Assembly (NCBI RefSeq): GCF_002564045.1
Contig: NZ_PDJK01000002.1
Location: forward strand, 1,860,001-1,924,000
Reading direction: 5' to 3'
Length of the DNA: 64,000 bases
Origin: Amycolatopsis sulphurea
Lineage (GTDB): Bacteria; Actinomycetota; Actinomycetes; Mycobacteriales; Pseudonocardiaceae
Shown: one piece after another, positions 16,720 through 24,417 of the stretch
How positions within the stretch are numbered: position 1 is the stretch's first letter
Layout: each line of letters begins with the position of its first letter
Translations under genes and position numbers: made by a program
Notes under the pieces: generated by a model
The model's database searches: none
What the model saw: only the letters and a program-made list of their open reading frames with translations
Told to the model about the DNA's origin: nothing

Positions 16720-16942
16720 AATGCCTCGTTCGAATGATTCACGAAGGCCGCCGCATCGGCGCACCCGGGTCGCGGACTGGACCACTACCGGCCCAATCCG
16801 GCCGGGAAACCTACAGGTGAACGGCCATCCGGGGGCATCATCGGAAGACCGATTGGTCCACCGGAAAACGCTGCGGGCCTTGGTCTCGTCGTGCCCATGG
16901 CGTGTGCTGGAACCGGGTCCCCGCGGCGGTGAGGAGGGTGCG
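16720..16942. promoter_or_regulatory. Promoter region of the amino-sugar operon with GGTC/GACC half-sites
   Basis: This stretch has no gene. TGGACCACT at 16778-16786 and TTGGTCCA at 16853-16860 resemble half-sites of HutC/DasR-type GntR operators (TGGTC/GACCA) and lie upstream of the GntR gene that starts at 16943. They are 67 bp apart and are not a perfect palindrome. Binding is only a suggestion. Confidence 0.35.
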
Positions 16943-17674
16943 ATGACCGCTCCCGGAAAGATCGGCGAGATCCGCGCGCGGCTGCTCGATCTCGTCGACC
17001 TGCTGCCGGAGGGGGCCCCGCTGCCCCCGGAACGCGAACTGGCCGTGCGCTGGCAGGTGGCCCGGATGACGCTGCGCCGCGCGATGGACGATCTGGTGCT
17101 GCAGGATCTGCTGATTCGGCGGCACGGCAGCGGCACCTACACCTCGCGGCCGAAGGTCAGCCGCCGGCTCGCGATGACCTCGTTCTCCGAGGAGATGCGG
17201 CTGCGCGGCATGCGGCCGGGGACCCGGACCCTCGAACTGCGCCGCCGCCGCGGGGACCGCGCCCGGTGCCGTCTGCTGCGCATCCCGGCGGGCGAGGTCG
17301 TGGTCGAGTTCGTCCGGCTCCGGCTGGCCGACGACGCCCCGATGGCGCTGGAACGCACCTTCGTGCCGGACCGCTACGTGCCCGGGCTCGCCCCCGGCGA
17401 CCTGAACGGCTCCTGGTACGAGCTGCTCGCCACCCGCTACCACACCGACATCGTCACCGGTACCTGCCGGATGGACCCGGTGCTGCCCGACCAGCGCACC
17501 GCCGAGCACCTGCGGATCCCGGTGAGCCAGCCGTGCCTGCGCATCCGCGGGATCAGCCTGGACGCCCGCGGCCGGGTGATGGAGAGCTGTGAGGCCACCT
17601 ACCGCGGTGACCGCTACGCGATCACCGCCGATCTGCGGCGGCCGGACCTGCCGCACCCCCGTTTGCCCAGTTGA
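16943..17674 (+). CDS. GntR-family (HutC subgroup) transcriptional regulator
   Basis: This 243-aa protein has an N-terminal wHTH (residues about 5-75, with LPPERELAVRWQVARMTLRRAMDD) and a UTRA sensory domain (about 90-240). Subgroup members such as DasR and NagR bind phosphorylated sugars. It is the first gene of a tightly packed operon for sugar uptake and amino-sugar metabolism, so it most likely represses that operon and responds to a sugar phosphate such as GlcNAc-6-P or ManNAc-6-P. The ATG 16943 has GAGGAGG 5-12 bases upstream; the open frame before it is repeat sequence and not coding. Confidence 0.88.
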   Translation: MTAPGKIGEIRARLLDLVDLLPEGAPLPPERELAVRWQVARMTLRRAMDDLVLQDLLIRRHGSGTYTSRPKVSRRLAMTSFSEEMRLRGMRPGTRTLELRRRRGDRARCRLLRIPAGEVVVEFVRLRLADDAPMALERTFVPDRYVPGLAPGDLNGSWYELLATRYHTDIVTGTCRMDPVLPDQRTAEHLRIPVSQPCLRIRGISLDARGRVMESCEATYRGDRYAITADLRRPDLPHPRLPS

Positions 17675-17699
17675 GCACACACCGGAGAGGGAGGGATTC

Positions 17700-19013
17700 A
17701 TGGCCAGGCACGGAATCGGTGCCGGGCGGCGCATCCGGACGCCGGGGGCGGCCCTGCTCGCGGTCCTGCTCGCCGCCGCCACGCTGTCGGCCTGCGGCGG
17801 CTCCGGCGATTCGGGCGGCGCGGTGACGCTGACGTTCTGGACGCACACCCATCCGCCGATGATCAAGCTGAACCGGACGCTCATCGCCGAGTACCAGCGT
17901 CAGCACCCGAACGTCCGCATCGAGTACCAGCAGATCCCGAACGACGAGTTCGACACGAAGATGCTCACCGCGATGAGCAACGGCACCGGCCCGGACGTGC
18001 TGAATCTCGACGACACCACGCTGCGCGGCGAGTACCTGCCGAAACGGCTGCTCGCCCCGATCGACTACGGCGCTCTCGGCGCCGGTTCCGAGGATGCGCT
18101 CAAGAACCGTTATCTGCCAAGGACTCTCGACGGCGCGTCAGCAGACGGTCAGCTCTACGGCCTGCCGAGCGAGTTCAACGCGACCGCGTTCGCGGTCAAC
18201 ACCCAGCACTTCGCCGACGCCGGGCTCGACCCGAACCCTCCGCCGAAGACCTGGCAGGACGTCACCACGGATGCGAAGAAGCTCGCCGCCGCCGGGCACC
18301 AGCAGGCGTTCAGCTTCCTCTACCTGCATTCCGGCTGGTACACCCAGCAGTTGCAGACCCTGCTGAACCAGACCGGCGGGACGATCACCGATCCCGGCCA
18401 CCAGAAGGCCACCGTCACCAGCCCGCAGGCACGGGCCGCGGTGAGCATCTGGGCCGGCCTGGCCACCGGCACCGAGCGCACCGCGGACCCGAACAAGACC
18501 TCCCGCGAGGCGACCGCGCCGTTCAACGATCTCGCCACCGGGCGTCAGTCGATGGCCATGGTCTACCCGTGGGCGATGGAACAGATCCGGGAAAGCAACC
18601 CGGACACCTTCGCCAAGCTCAAGCTCGTCCCGCTGCCGCAGCTGAATCCGGCCGCCCCGGTGAACCGCTGGTACGGCTACTACTGGGGCGTCAGCCGCGC
18701 GAGCGAACACCAGCAGCAGGCCTGGCAGTTCATCTCCTATCTGGCGAGCCAGTCGCAGCGCTGGCTTTCCGACGTGAAGTTCATCCAGCCGGTGAAGGGC
18801 TGGGACACCAGTCCGGCAGGCAAGGGCGTACCCGGGCTGGACGTGTGGTCCACGGCCTACCGGCAAGGGAAGTTCGACGAGGTCGCCCCGCATTTCGCGG
18901 AGATCAAGGACGCGGTGATGACCATGATCAACGACACCGTCTTCGACCGCGTCGCGATCCCGGACGCCGCGAACAAGGCCGCCGGAACGATCGACCGCAG
19001 CCTGGGGAACTGA
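17700..19013 (+). CDS. ABC transporter sugar-binding lipoprotein
   Basis: This 437-aa lipoprotein has a signal peptide with lipobox LSAC (near residue 32), followed by a CUT1-type solute-binding fold (SBP_bac_1), with VTLTFWTHTH at the start and FNDLATGRQSMAMVYPWA in the C-terminal lobe. It should capture an oligosaccharide or amino sugar outside the membrane and deliver it to the permeases encoded next. GGAGAGGGAGGGA directly precedes the ATG at 17700. The start of permease 1 overlaps its stop (TGATG). No ATPase gene is in the operon; as in other actinomycete CUT1 systems, a shared MsiK-type ATPase elsewhere is probably used. Confidence 0.93.
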   Translation: MARHGIGAGRRIRTPGAALLAVLLAAATLSACGGSGDSGGAVTLTFWTHTHPPMIKLNRTLIAEYQRQHPNVRIEYQQIPNDEFDTKMLTAMSNGTGPDVLNLDDTTLRGEYLPKRLLAPIDYGALGAGSEDALKNRYLPRTLDGASADGQLYGLPSEFNATAFAVNTQHFADAGLDPNPPPKTWQDVTTDAKKLAAAGHQQAFSFLYLHSGWYTQQLQTLLNQTGGTITDPGHQKATVTSPQARAAVSIWAGLATGTERTADPNKTSREATAPFNDLATGRQSMAMVYPWAMEQIRESNPDTFAKLKLVPLPQLNPAAPVNRWYGYYWGVSRASEHQQQAWQFISYLASQSQRWLSDVKFIQPVKGWDTSPAGKGVPGLDVWSTAYRQGKFDEVAPHFAEIKDAVMTMINDTVFDRVAIPDAANKAAGTIDRSLGN

Positions 19014-19912
19014 TGGCCCTGCTCTCGCTCCGTGTTCCGGATTCCCGGGCACCACAACGGAACAAGCCGAGGCGACGGCGGCGCAACGCGATCGGCGCGC
19101 TGTTCGCGGTGCCCGCACTGGTCCTGTTCGTGGTCTTCGCGATCTACCCGATGCTGCGGGTGTTCTACCTGTCGCTGTTCGACTACAGCCTGACCTCACC
19201 ACCGGAGTTCGTCGGCTTCGACAATTTCCACTATCTGGCAACGGATCCACAGTTCGGCGCAGCGCTGTGGCAGACCGTGGTGTACGCGGTGGGCACCTAT
19301 GTCCCGGCTCTCACGCTGGCACTCGTGCTGGCGCACGCGCTCAACACCCGTGCCCGCGGCAGCGGTCTCCTGCGACTGCTGTACTTCCTGCCGGTGGCGA
19401 TCAGCTGGGTCGCGGTATCGGTGATCTGGCGGGTCGTGCTCAACCCGGACGGCCTGCTGAACCAGGCACTCGGTCTGCACCTGAACTGGCTCACCAGCTC
19501 CGACAGTGCGATGTGGGGGCTGGTCGTGATGGGCGTGTGGAAGGAGACCGGGTTCTTCCTGATCCTGTTCCTCGCCGGACTGCAATCGATTCCGGGCGAA
19601 CTCTACGAAGCGTCCAGATTGGACGGTGCGGGGGCGTTCGGGCGCTTCCGGTACATCACCTGGCCGATGCTGCTGCCGGTGACCTCGGTGTGCTCGGTGA
19701 TGGCGGTGATCCGTGGGTTCCAGTCGTTCAGCCCGCAGCTGGTGCTGACCAACGGCGGATTCGGCACCCAGGTGGTCAACCTGTTCGTGTACAAGACCGC
19801 GTTCGAGAACGCGCGGATGGGCCGCGCGTCCGCGGTCGCGGTACTGATGTTCCTGCTGTTGTTCGGGTTGACCCTGTTACAGCTCAAGGTCTTCGCGAGG
19901 AGGGATCGATGA
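19013..19912 (+). CDS. ABC sugar permease 1 (CUT1, MalF-like)
   Basis: This 299-aa protein has six predicted membrane helices and the EAA-type cytoplasmic loop ELYEASRLDGAGAFGRFRYI that contacts the ATPase. The N terminus is basic (NKPRRRRRN) before the first helix. It forms the translocation pore with the next gene product. It overlaps both neighbours by single or few bases, which marks a coupled operon. Confidence 0.93.
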   Translation: MALLSLRVPDSRAPQRNKPRRRRRNAIGALFAVPALVLFVVFAIYPMLRVFYLSLFDYSLTSPPEFVGFDNFHYLATDPQFGAALWQTVVYAVGTYVPALTLALVLAHALNTRARGSGLLRLLYFLPVAISWVAVSVIWRVVLNPDGLLNQALGLHLNWLTSSDSAMWGLVVMGVWKETGFFLILFLAGLQSIPGELYEASRLDGAGAFGRFRYITWPMLLPVTSVCSVMAVIRGFQSFSPQLVLTNGGFGTQVVNLFVYKTAFENARMGRASAVAVLMFLLLFGLTLLQLKVFARRDR

Positions 19913-20748
19913 GCGGGCCGCGCACCGCGAGGCTCGGCCGTGGCACCACGCTGGTCGCCGCCGGGCTCGGCGGGCTGGTGTTCGTGGCGGTGCTGGCGTA
20001 CGCGATCCTCACCGCCCTCAAACCCGCCTCCGAGGTGCTGTCGGTTCCACTGCGCTGGCTCCCCAGCACGTTCGCATGGTCCAACCTCACGTTGCCGTTC
20101 ACCGAAACGCCGTTCGCGCAGTACTTCCTGAACAGCACCGTGGTCGGGGTCAGTGTCACATTGCTGAACGTGGTGACCTGCACCGCTGCCGGGTTCAGCT
20201 TCGCGAAGTTCCGGTACCGCGGACGCGACGCCGCGTTCATGATCGTACTGGCCACGCTGATGATCCCGGTCGAGATCATCTACGTGCCGCTCTACAGTCT
20301 GGTCTACTCGCTGGGCTGGGTGAACAGCTTCGCCGGGCTGATCGTCCCGGCGGGCACCAGCGCGTTCGGGATTTTCCTGATGCGCCAGGCGATCGGCAAC
20401 GTGCCGGACGAGCTGATCGAAGCGGCGCGACTGGACGGTGCGGGCGATCTGCGCACGCTGGTGTCCATTGTGGTCCCTGTGGTGAAAGGACCGATGGCCG
20501 CGCTGGCGTTGTTCATCTTCATGCTCAACTGGGACTCGCACCTGTGGCCGCTGCTGATCGCTTCCGACGACGAACACCGCACGCTCCCCGTCGGACTGGC
20601 CGCGATGCAGGCGGACAACCTCGGTAGCGCCGCAGTGCCGATGATGCTCGTCGCCGCCCTGCTTGCAGCTCTGCCGACAGTGCTTCTCTTCGTTGCTCTA
20701 CAACGGAAATTCGTGGAAGGCGTGACGATGTCGGCTGGTATCCGATGA
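19909..20748 (+). CDS. ABC sugar permease 2 (CUT1, MalG-like)
   Basis: This 279-aa protein has six predicted membrane helices and the EAA loop ELIEAARLDGAGDLRTLVSI. It starts with ATGA overlapping the stop of permease 1 and ends overlapping the start of the kinase-epimerase gene. With the binding lipoprotein it completes the uptake system except for the ATPase. The substrate should be an amino sugar or a compound containing one, judged from the next gene. Confidence 0.93.
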   Translation: MSGPRTARLGRGTTLVAAGLGGLVFVAVLAYAILTALKPASEVLSVPLRWLPSTFAWSNLTLPFTETPFAQYFLNSTVVGVSVTLLNVVTCTAAGFSFAKFRYRGRDAAFMIVLATLMIPVEIIYVPLYSLVYSLGWVNSFAGLIVPAGTSAFGIFLMRQAIGNVPDELIEAARLDGAGDLRTLVSIVVPVVKGPMAALALFIFMLNWDSHLWPLLIASDDEHRTLPVGLAAMQADNLGSAAVPMMLVAALLAALPTVLLFVALQRKFVEGVTMSAGIR

Positions 20749-22358
20749 CCGGCGCCTGGGTCGCTGTGGACAGCGGCCAGACCGGACTACGCCTCGTTTC
20801 CGGGCAGCTTTCCGGAAACGGCCCCGGATTCGCTTACCGCCAGGGCGATCCGGTCGCCACGATCACCGAGGCCGTGCGAATCGCCGCTCTGGACGCCGGT
20901 TTGTCCGACCCGGTCGACGTTGCCTGCCTCGGCCTGACCTGTTACCCGGACGACCCCGCAGACCGCACCCGGCTGGGCGCAGCGATAATCGAAACCTTAC
21001 AGGCCAAGGAAGTTCGCCTCTGTGAGGACATGGTGACCGCACACGCCGGCGCACTGCGCCACGGCGACGGCGTGGTGCTGGCCGCCGGAACCGGTGTCGT
21101 CTGCCTCGCCGTCGGCGATGACGTATACCGGAAGATCGGCGGCGAAGGACACCTCCTCGGCGACGCGGGGGGCGGATTCGCGATCGGCCGCGCCGGACTC
21201 AGCGCCGTACTCGCGGCCGCGGACGGTCGCGGCCCGGCGACCGCCCTCACTGCCGTCGCCGAGCAGCATTTCGGATCCGTTTCCCGCATGGCACAGCGAA
21301 TCCACCGGACGACGGCACCAGTCGCCACCATTGCCGCCTTCGCCCCCGAAGTCTTCGCAGCAGCCGAACGCAAGGATCCGGTCGCCGGTGAGATCGTGGC
21401 CAACGCGGCAGCGGACCTCGCGTGCACCATCGCCGCCGCCGTGCGCGTACTCGACCGCTCCGTCCCGGTCGCCTGCACCGGCCGGGTCTTCCAAACCGGC
21501 GAGCTGATGATGGCCCCGCTCCGGAAGCGGCTGGCCCGTCTCGCCCCCGCCGCCCGTCTCGTCCCGCCGGACGGCGATCCGCTCGCCGGGGCCATCCGGC
21601 TCGCCACCGGCGAACCCGGCCGGTACGCCCGGCTGATGTCCGTACACCATGCCGTGAAATCGGTTCCGGTCGCCAAGGAGACCACAGTGGACAGTCGACT
21701 GCCCTTTCCGCCCGGTGCGCTGCTGGTGTCCTGTCAAGCACAGCCAGGCAATCCCCTGCACGGCCCGCTGCCGATGGCGCGGATGGCCGCCGCGGCCGCG
21801 GCCGGCGGCGCGCGGGCGATCCGCGCGAACGGCCCGGCCGACATCGCCGCTATCTGCTCCGAAGTGGACTTACCGGTTCTCGGAATCAACAAAATCGCTT
21901 GCCCCGATGGGGTTTTCATCACCCCCACCTTCGCGGACGCCGCCGCGGTGGTCCGCGCGGGCGCGTCGATGGTGGCGATCGACGGCACCGCGCGGCCACG
22001 TCCCGGCGGCGAGTCACTCGGCGAACAGATCCGGCGGATCCACGAGGAACTCGACGTCCCCGTGCTGGCCGACGTCGACAACCTCGCCTCGGGAGCCGCC
22101 GCACGGGCCGCGGGCGCGGACGTGATCGCCACGACCTTGTCCGGCTACACCGGCGGCCCGGTCCCCGACGGACCGGACATCGACCTGGTCTCCGCACTGG
22201 TCGCCCGGCTGGACTGCCCAGTGGTGGCCGAGGGCCGGTACCGCAGCGCACAAGACGTGCGGGCAGCCGTCGACGCCGGCGCGTACGCGGTCGTCGTCGG
22301 CACGGCCATCACGAACCCGATGGCCATCACCACCCAGCTGGCCAAGGCAATGTCGTGA
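20745..22358 (+). CDS. Fused BadF/NAGK-type sugar kinase and NanE epimerase
   Basis: This 537-aa protein joins two enzymes. Residues 1-300 are a BadF/BadG/NAGK-type kinase: phosphate loops VAVDSGQTGLRL and VLAAGTGVVCLA, and GHLLGDAGGGFAIG in place of the usual GDEGS motif. Residues about 315-537 are N-acetylmannosamine-6-phosphate 2-epimerase (NanE), a TIM barrel with GINKIACPDG (catalytic Lys383), MVAIDGTARPRP and IATTLSGYTGG. Together they would turn ManNAc into ManNAc-6-P and then GlcNAc-6-P in the cytoplasm. The ATGA start overlaps permease 2. The kinase part has Ala in place of the Glu of GDEGS, so its exact substrate is open; GlcNAc is the alternative. Confidence 0.88.
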   Translation: MTGAWVAVDSGQTGLRLVSGQLSGNGPGFAYRQGDPVATITEAVRIAALDAGLSDPVDVACLGLTCYPDDPADRTRLGAAIIETLQAKEVRLCEDMVTAHAGALRHGDGVVLAAGTGVVCLAVGDDVYRKIGGEGHLLGDAGGGFAIGRAGLSAVLAAADGRGPATALTAVAEQHFGSVSRMAQRIHRTTAPVATIAAFAPEVFAAAERKDPVAGEIVANAAADLACTIAAAVRVLDRSVPVACTGRVFQTGELMMAPLRKRLARLAPAARLVPPDGDPLAGAIRLATGEPGRYARLMSVHHAVKSVPVAKETTVDSRLPFPPGALLVSCQAQPGNPLHGPLPMARMAAAAAAGGARAIRANGPADIAAICSEVDLPVLGINKIACPDGVFITPTFADAAAVVRAGASMVAIDGTARPRPGGESLGEQIRRIHEELDVPVLADVDNLASGAAARAAGADVIATTLSGYTGGPVPDGPDIDLVSALVARLDCPVVAEGRYRSAQDVRAAVDAGAYAVVVGTAITNPMAITTQLAKAMS

Positions 22359-24172
22359 CCATGCGAATCGGTCACGGGCAAGTCTGTCTCCAGGTTCCGC
22401 TCGGCACCCGGCTCGGTGGCTACGCCGCGCGAACCGGGGTGAGCGCCGGCACCCTGGACCAGCTGGAAGTACACGCGGTGACGATCAGTGCGGGCAGCTC
22501 CCGGTTCGCCTGGGTCGTCGCCGATCTGCCCGCCGTGAACACCGATCTCGCCGAGCCACTGGCCGGCCGGTTGGCCGGAAGCCTGCGGACCCGCCCGGAA
22601 CTGATCTGGCTGTCCGCCACGCACACCCACTCCGGACCGGAAACCGGCTGCCGTCCCGGTGGCGGCCGAACCCCGCCGGAGTGGCACGAGCAGGTGCTCA
22701 CGGCCGGTGACCTCGCCGCATGCACTGCGCTCGCCACCGAGGCCCCCGCCGAGCTGACCGTCCACACTGGACTGCTCAACGACGTCGGCGGCCGGCGCAG
22801 CGGACCTCTCCTCCAGCAGAACGTGCCGGTGACCGTGCTGGCCGCACGTGCACACGGCCGGATTTGCGGAGTCGTCGTCGTCCTGCCGGTGCACCCGACC
22901 GTACTCGGCGCGGACAACCTGCTGGTCAGCGCCGATCTCAGCGGCACGGTACGCCGAGCGGTGGCCGCCCGTCTGGGCTGCTGGGCCATGGTCGCGACCG
23001 GCGCCGCCGGCGACATCAGCACCCGCCCGCACCGCCGGAACCAGCAACCGGACGAACTGGCCCGGCTCGCCGCCCTGGCCGCCGACCAGCTCGTCGCACT
23101 CACCACACCGCCCGGCCGGGCGATCGCCCTGGACCCTGTTCCGCGCGGGCCTGCCGAGCCGCGCCGGTCACCGGAGGCAACGAATTTCGCGCCGAAGTGG
23201 TCTGCACCAATTGACCATGGCGGGCACTTTGCCGACCCGCACCGGCAGTCGAGTATGCCGGCCTCCGGACGCTGTGGGTCCGCTCGGCCGTCGAGCACCG
23301 CGGTTCCCGAGCCGACCGGCCCGCCGCCGACCAACCCGAACCCCAACCACCCCACCGACACCCACCAGCCGCCAAGCACCACGGTCCCCGAACCGACCGG
23401 CCCACCGCCAACCAACCCGAACCCCAACCACCCCACCGACACCCACCAGCCGCCAAGCGCCGCCGAGCCTCACGCCCCTCACCACACCATGCCCCCGGGA
23501 CAGCCTGACGCCCCACGCCGATCACCGACCCCCAACCCCGGCCAACCCCCGAACGCCGCCAGGCCAACGCAACCCCGCCATCCCCCACCAGCCAGGACTA
23601 CTGGGCAGCCCCATCAGCCATCGACCGCGACCCCCGGCCAACCCGACGCCCCCCACCATCCACCGATCACCGGCGCCCGAACCTGGTCCCTCGGCCTGCC
23701 CGGGCGCCGCGCCGAACCGACACCCGACACCACTGCACTCCGACAGCAGCTCGCCGAAGCACGCCGCACCGGAAACGCAGTCGCCATCCGGACCGCGGAG
23801 ACCGCGTTGCAAGGCGCCGAACTCGCCGCCTCCGCCCGGATCCGGGATCCGCGCCTGGCGATCAGCACGGTCCGGCTCGGCGATCTGTCGCTGGTCGGCT
23901 TCGGCGGCGAGCCCTACCTGGCACTCGAAACCACGCTGGCGGCCGAAATCCCCGGGCCGCTCGTGCTGATCGGCTACACCGGCGGTTACCTCGGCTACCT
24001 GCCCACCGCCGCCGCGTACCGCACCGGTGGCTACGAGGTGCACATCTCGCCGGTCGCCGAGGGCGCCGCCGAACTCGCCGTGCGCGAGGCCGTCCGCCTG
24101 CTCGGGGTCAGCCCCGCAGGGTGTCGGCAAAGTCGGCGTGAGGGGCCCTGCGCAGACGGCGAAGGTCCGTGA
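22355..24172 (+). CDS. Neutral ceramidase-like protein with proline-rich insertion
   Basis: This 605-aa protein is coupled to the preceding gene (GTGA; ATG 22361 is an alternative start). Residues 1-265 resemble the N-terminal domain of neutral/alkaline ceramidases (PF04734): RLGGYAAR, LIWLSATHTHSGPE and an internal MVATGAAGDISTR. Residues 440-588 (RLGDLSLVGFGGEP, GYTGGYLGYLP) are the rest of that domain. Between them lie about 170 residues of Pro/Thr/Asn/His-rich sequence with two 27-residue tandem repeats. There is no signal peptide, so it is probably cytoplasmic. The last 17 residues and the stop come from the composite repeat at 24119. Ceramidase activity is not implied; such proteins often sit in sugar catabolic operons with unknown roles. 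Confidence 0.75.
   Translation: MTMRIGHGQVCLQVPLGTRLGGYAARTGVSAGTLDQLEVHAVTISAGSSRFAWVVADLPAVNTDLAEPLAGRLAGSLRTRPELIWLSATHTHSGPETGCRPGGGRTPPEWHEQVLTAGDLAACTALATEAPAELTVHTGLLNDVGGRRSGPLLQQNVPVTVLAARAHGRICGVVVVLPVHPTVLGADNLLVSADLSGTVRRAVAARLGCWAMVATGAAGDISTRPHRRNQQPDELARLAALAADQLVALTTPPGRAIALDPVPRGPAEPRRSPEATNFAPKWSAPIDHGGHFADPHRQSSMPASGRCGSARPSSTAVPEPTGPPPTNPNPNHPTDTHQPPSTTVPEPTGPPPTNPNPNHPTDTHQPPSAAEPHAPHHTMPPGQPDAPRRSPTPNPGQPPNAARPTQPRHPPPARTTGQPHQPSTATPGQPDAPHHPPITGARTWSLGLPGRRAEPTPDTTALRQQLAEARRTGNAVAIRTAETALQGAELAASARIRDPRLAISTVRLGDLSLVGFGGEPYLALETTLAAEIPGPLVLIGYTGGYLGYLPTAAAYRTGGYEVHISPVAEGAAELAVREAVRLLGVSPAGCRQSRREGPCADGEGP
23294..23455 (+). repeat. Two tandem 81-bp repeats inside the ceramidase-like gene
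   Basis: Two adjacent 81-bp units begin at 23294 (AGCACCGCGGTTCCCG) and 23375 (AGCACCACGGTCCCCG). Each encodes 27 residues containing PEPTGPPPTNPNPNHP and TDTHQPPS. They are near identical, so the duplication is recent. The length is a multiple of three and keeps the frame. Confidence 0.85.
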
Positions 24173-24412
24173 AGGTCCGTGAAGGTCTGTGAAGGTCCGT
24201 GAAGGTCTGTGAAGGTCTGTGAAGGTCTGTGAAGGGTCCCTTCACAGACCCGAGACAGGTCCGGCGCACAGCGCGAGGTGGTCGCGCCTCGAACACCACC
24301 GCTTCGCCCGCTGCCGGGCGCAATCGATCGAGAGGGCAGGCGCCGTCGATGATGACGCGGCAGCCACGGCTCTCTGCTGATCACGGGTCCTCGACCAACT
24401 CTGCCGGGACCC
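24119..24412 (+). repeat. Composite palindromic element, copy D
   Basis: It starts with GTGTCGGCAAAGTCGGCGTG and GGGGCCCTGCGCAGACGG, then an expanded array of 10-mers (24161-24230), one GTGAAGGGTCCCTTCAC core, CCGAGACAGGTCCGGCGC, GAGGTGGTCGCGC, GACGCGGCAGCCACGG, CTGATCACGGGTCC and CAACTCTGCCGGGACC. It fills the entire space between two convergent genes and reaches to within 6 bp of the stop of the minus-strand gene. The first 54 bp are translated as the end of the ceramidase-like protein. Confidence 0.87.
24161..24230 (+). repeat. Seven tandem 10-bp units inside composite copy D
   Basis: GAAGGTCCGT or GAAGGTCTGT occurs seven times without spacers. The unit equals part of the spacer and core sequence found once or twice in other copies (AGGTCTGTGAAGGTCTGTGAAGG near 57.5 kb). 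It is a local slippage expansion, not a CRISPR array. Confidence 0.9.
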
Positions 24413-24417
24413 TCGGG

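Noticed and set aside
20942-21761. Minus-strand frames of about 250 codons opposite the kinase-epimerase gene
   Set aside because: They have no start context or domain and overlap a coupled operon gene.
24161-24230. CRISPR array
   Set aside because: The units are 10 bp, contiguous and without spacers, and lie inside a repeat element. No cas genes are present.
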